DNA of 64,000 nucleotides, taken from assembly GCA_030447445.1 (NCBI GenBank), contig JAUJOW010000001.1:152511-216510 (forward strand). Direction: 5' to 3'. Below are positions 61,275-64,000 of the stretch, in pieces. A program made the translations under genes and the position numbers. Below the pieces are notes generated by a model that worked only from the letters and a program-made list of their open reading frames with translations, did no database searches and was not told the origin of the DNA. The DNA is from Acidimicrobiales bacterium (GTDB lineage Bacteria > Actinomycetota > Acidimicrobiia > Acidimicrobiales > Iamiaceae). Within the stretch, counting starts at the first letter, position 1. Each line of letters opens with the position of its first letter.

Positions 61275-62387
61275 TCAGCTCCCGGACAACCGCGCCGCCA
61301 TCAGATCGAGGCGGTGCTCGGGTTGCACGAGGGCGAGCCGCACGTGGCCGGAGCCGTCGGGCCCGTACGCCATGCCGGGGGTGACGAGCGTGCCCGCTCG
61401 GTCGGCGAACCAGCCGGCCAGCGCCTCGCCGTCCCTGTCGGGGGCCGGGACCCACAGGTAGAACGACCCGCCGGGCCGGGCGGCGTCCAGGCCAGCCGAC
61501 CGCAGCACGGCCACCACCTGGTCGACCCGCCGGCGGTAGCGGGCCCGCTGCTCGTCGACGTGGGCGTCGTCGTCGAGGGCCACGACGGCGGCGCTCTGCA
61601 CCGGGCCGGGCACCATGAAACCGGCGTGCTTGCGGAGCTGGGCCAGGTAGGCGACGAGCGAGGGATCGCCGGCGTAGAAGCCGGCCCGGATCCCGGCCAG
61701 GTTGGAGCGTTTGGACAAGGAGTGGACGGCCAGCACCCCGTCGGTCCCGTGCTCGAGGATGGTGCGGGGCGGCCCGTCCCAGGTGTACTCGGCGTAGCAC
61801 TCGTCGGACAGGACGGGGACGCCGTGGTGCCGGCCCCAGGCCGCCGCCGCCCCGAGGTCGTCGAGGGCACCGGTGGGGTTGGACGGGCTGTTGACCCACA
61901 GGCAGAGGGCCCGGGCGGTGTCGGACGGGGTGATGGCGTCCAGGTCGAGGGTTCCACTGCCGGTGACCGGCACGGGCACCGCCCGGCAGGACGCCAGCGT
62001 GGCCCCCATGGCGTAGGTCGGGTAGCTGATGGCGGGGTACAGCACCGTGTCCCGGTCCGGGGATCGCAGCCGCAGCCACTGGGGCACCCCGGCCACCAGC
62101 TCCTTGGAGCCGACGGTGGCGGCCACCAGGTCGGGTTGGACGGTGACGCCGAGCCGGCGCTGCATCCACCGGGCGGCGGCCTCCCGGTAGGCCTGGCTGC
62201 CGATCGAGGCCGGGTAGCCCCGTTCGGCCCCGGACCGGGCCAGGGCGGCGACCACGGCGGCCGGCGGGGGGTCGATCGGGGTGCCGATGGTCAGGTCGAC
62301 GGCTCCGCCCGGGAACCGCTCGGCTACCTCCCGCAGGGCGCCGAGGGTCTCCCACACGAGCGGTGGCGGCGAGAACGGCGTGGTCAC
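61275..62387 (-). CDS. dapC: N-succinyldiaminopimelate aminotransferase (class I/II PLP)
   Basis: 370 residues from GTG 62387, overlapping the tyrA stop (GTGA). Fold-type I aminotransferase: LTIGTPIDPPPAAV, LYPAISYPTYAMGA, LWVNSPSNPTGAL, SDECYAEYTWDG, and the PLP Lys in HSLSKRSNLAGIRAGF. Its place next to dapD/dapE and the DapC-like motif set favour N-succinyl-LL-DAP transaminase. A close specificity for other amino acids is not excluded. Confidence 0.9.
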   Translation of the reverse strand: MTTPFSPPPLVWETLGALREVAERFPGGAVDLTIGTPIDPPPAAVVAALARSGAERGYPASIGSQAYREAAARWMQRRLGVTVQPDLVAATVGSKELVAGVPQWLRLRSPDRDTVLYPAISYPTYAMGATLASCRAVPVPVTGSGTLDLDAITPSDTARALCLWVNSPSNPTGALDDLGAAAAWGRHHGVPVLSDECYAEYTWDGPPRTILEHGTDGVLAVHSLSKRSNLAGIRAGFYAGDPSLVAYLAQLRKHAGFMVPGPVQSAAVVALDDDAHVDEQRARYRRRVDQVVAVLRSAGLDAARPGGSFYLWVPAPDRDGEALAGWFADRAGTLVTPGMAYGPDGSGHVRLALVQPEHRLDLMAARLSGS

Positions 62388-63292
62388 GAAGCCTCCCCGG
62401 TGGGCCCGAAAGTGGGATCGTCGGCCCACACCGCCGCCGCCATCGCGAAGAGCTCGTCGAGCGTCGCCCGTTGACCGCCGTCGAGGGCCGAGCGGAGCTC
62501 GTGGAGGCGCCCGATCAGGTCCTCGATCCGGTCCGAGACGGCGTCGCGGTTGGCCCAGACCATGTCCGGCCCGAGTGAGGAACCGGTGCGGGCCACCCGG
62601 GTCGACCCGGCGAGGGAGCCCCCGCTCAGCCGGCGGGTGAGCGCAGGGTCATCGGTGGCCCCGACCGCCACCGAGAGGGCGGCAGCCAGCACGTGGGGCA
62701 GGTGGCTGGTGAGGGCGACGATGGCGTCGTGGCGTTCGGCGCCCACGATCACCGGCGTCGCCCCGAGGAAGCCGACGAGGGCGGCCACGGCGTCGCACCG
62801 GGCGGGATCGCTGGGTGGGTCGGCGACGAGCGCCCAGTTGGTCCCGGCGAAGAGCGACGGGTCGGCATGGGCCCAACCGGTGCGTTCGGTGCCGGCCAGG
62901 GGGTGCCCGGCCACGAACACCGAGGGGTCGGGGAGGGCTTGTGCGGCGTGGGCCACGACCGGGGCCTTGACCGAGCCGACGTCGGTGACCGTGGGCGGAT
63001 CGGTACGGCCGGCCAGGGCTCGGCCGACCTCGTCGAGGGTGGGGGGGAGGGCAGCCAGCGGCGGGGCCAGGACCACGATGTCGGCCCGGGCCACGACCTC
63101 GGCCACCGACGAGGCCGGCTCGACGCCCTCGGCGGCAGCGGCGGCCAGCGTGGCCGGTGTGCGGGTGCATCCCACCACGGGCCGGCCGCCGGCCAGGAGC
63201 GCCTTGGCCAGCGAGCCGCCGATGAGGCCGAGCCCCACCACGCCGACGAGTGGCGGCGGTTCGACGTCGATTCGCCGCCGCTGGTCAGCCAT
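62384..63292 (-). CDS. tyrA: Prephenate dehydrogenase
   Basis: 302 residues from ATG 63292. Rossmann motif VGVVGLGLIGGSLAKAL, ADIVVLAPPLAALPP, VTDVGSVKAPVV, and HPLAGTERTGWAHADPSLF with catalytic His. Converts prephenate to 4-hydroxyphenylpyruvate with NAD(P), for tyrosine. The start region (RRRIDVEPPP) is encoded by a copy of the palindromic repeat. No ACT domain at the end. Overlaps pheA by 8 bp. Confidence 0.95.
   Translation of the reverse strand: MADQRRRIDVEPPPLVGVVGLGLIGGSLAKALLAGGRPVVGCTRTPATLAAAAAEGVEPASSVAEVVARADIVVLAPPLAALPPTLDEVGRALAGRTDPPTVTDVGSVKAPVVAHAAQALPDPSVFVAGHPLAGTERTGWAHADPSLFAGTNWALVADPPSDPARCDAVAALVGFLGATPVIVGAERHDAIVALTSHLPHVLAAALSVAVGATDDPALTRRLSGGSLAGSTRVARTGSSLGPDMVWANRDAVSDRIEDLIGRLHELRSALDGGQRATLDELFAMAAAVWADDPTFGPTGEAS
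63250..63281. repeat. 32-bp palindromic repeat, copy 5, in the tyrA start region
   Basis: GTGGCGGCGGTTCG-ACGT-CGATTCGCCGCCGC: right arm nearly canonical, left arm with two changes. Read in frame on the minus strand as RRRIDVEPPP, before the Rossmann strand of TyrA. Confidence 0.65.
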
Positions 63293-64000
63293 CGGTGGGG
63301 GTGGCACCGTCGGGCCGCCACGCCGGGTAGGAGCCGAGGAGCTTGACCGTGGCGCCGTGCCCCTCGAGGTCGGCCACCGCCTCGATGACCGCAGGGTCGT
63401 CGCCGTGGCGGTCGACGGTGAGCAGGAAGCAGTACTCACCGAGCCGCTGGCGCAAGGGCCGGCTCACGATGTTGGAGATGTTGATGCCTCGGTCCGAGAT
63501 GGGCCGCAGCGTGCGCAACAGGGTCCCGACCCCCTCCGACGGTGGGGTCACCACCAGCGTGGTCTTGTCGTCACCGGTCGGGGCCACGAGGTCGCGGCCG
63601 ACGAGGGCGAACCGGGTGCTGGCCCCCGGGAAGTCCTCGATGCCGCTGGCGACGGTGACGAGCCCGGCCAGCTCGGCGGCCTTGGGCGAGGCGACGGCCA
63701 CGAGCCCCGGGTCCTCGGAGGCGGCCACCACCCGGCAGGCCTCGGCGGTGGAATCGGTGCTGCGGGTGGCGAGACCCCGCTCGTCGCACCAGCGGCGGCA
63801 CTGGGCCAGGCCGACGGGGTGGCTGAGCACTGTGGTGGCGGCGGCGGCGGCGAACTCGGCCCGACGGTGGGCCCCGAAGGTGACCGGTACCACCACCTCC
63901 TCGCGGATGCGGGCCTCGTGGACCTCGAACACGAGCACGTCGATGGTGGAGGTCACGCCGCCGTCGATCGAGTTCTCGAGGGGGACGAGGCCGTAGTCGC
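63285..64000 (-). CDS. pheA: Prephenate dehydratase (5' end outside the window)
   Basis: Open to the window edge; DYGLVPLENSIDGGV at the right end is the family motif upstream of the track start at 63956. The substrate domain continues with GLAQCRRWCDERGL and AAELAGLVTVASGIEDFPGA, TRFALVGRD, then an ACT domain for phenylalanine feedback (TLLRTLRPISDRGINISNIV, EYCFLLTVDRHGDDP). It makes phenylpyruvate. About 240 residues are visible; some 50 lie beyond the edge. Overlaps tyrA. Confidence 0.94.
   Translation of the reverse strand, partial: DYGLVPLENSIDGGVTSTIDVLVFEVHEARIREEVVVPVTFGAHRRAEFAAAAATTVLSHPVGLAQCRRWCDERGLATRSTDSTAEACRVVAASEDPGLVAVASPKAAELAGLVTVASGIEDFPGASTRFALVGRDLVAPTGDDKTTLVVTPPSEGVGTLLRTLRPISDRGINISNIVSRPLRQRLGEYCFLLTVDRHGDDPAVIEAVADLEGHGATVKLLGSYPAWRPDGATPTDG

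Overview
The window is high-GC DNA (about 70 % by eye) from an actinobacterium, most plausibly of the Acidimicrobiia. The lineage evidence is gene content and order: a mycothiol-dependent formaldehyde dehydrogenase followed by a metallo-hydrolase, the lexA / LysM / nrdR arrangement known from mycobacteria, a SAM riboswitch before metX, an adenosylcobalamin-dependent ribonucleotide reductase, and many serine/threonine-rich wall-type membrane proteins. The lineage call is inference; no rRNA or marker tree is available here.

Layout. 0-6.7 kb is disturbed: the tail of a Gly/Asp/Trp-repeat protein, a TetR regulator with a perfect operator, a frameshifted deazaflavin-type oxidoreductase, about 1 kb of split and repeated tRNA-like sequence, a STAS protein, a broken MerR gene joined to an N-terminally truncated flavin monooxygenase, an SDR remnant, an intact tRNA-Gly, and a frameshifted ABC-2 exporter. 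6.8-14.8 kb holds a formylglycine-generating-enzyme-like protein, a VapBC pair, a secreted lipase, DUF4202, a Nei/Fpg glycosylase and the metX-metB pair under a SAM riboswitch. 15-26.8 kb holds an adenine-specific DNA methyltransferase (frameshifted), a DEAD-box helicase, an ATL/glutathione-peroxidase reading frame, a large acyl-CoA dehydrogenase, msrB, an aldo-keto reductase, DUF2207 and MBL proteins. 26.9-47.4 kb holds a heterodimeric ABC exporter, mutM, an SDR, DNA ligase, the mscR-MBL pair, an ECF sigma factor with a VOC partner, an acyl-CoA synthetase operon and a SNF2 helicase.

47.9-50.5 kb is a defence locus of lower GC: an E2-like protein, a CD-NTase and a patatin-like phospholipase (type II-short CBASS arrangement). 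50.5-55.1 kb is nrdJ, interrupted by two inteins and preceded by a strong promoter with NrdR-like boxes. nrdR itself, a LysM/ChiZ-like gene and lexA with three SOS boxes follow. The right end (58.5-64 kb) is an amino-acid block: pheA, tyrA, dapC, a membrane protein, dapD and dapE, all on the minus strand.

Two themes cut across the window. First, ten or so genes carry single- or two-base frameshifts, several at short homopolymers or dinucleotide runs; because nrdJ (usually essential) has about five, many of these are likely sequence errors rather than decay. Second, a 32-bp palindrome (GTGGCGGCGAATCG-N4-CGATTCGCCGCCAC) recurs, twice with perfect arms and three times degenerate, between genes and in frame inside genes.
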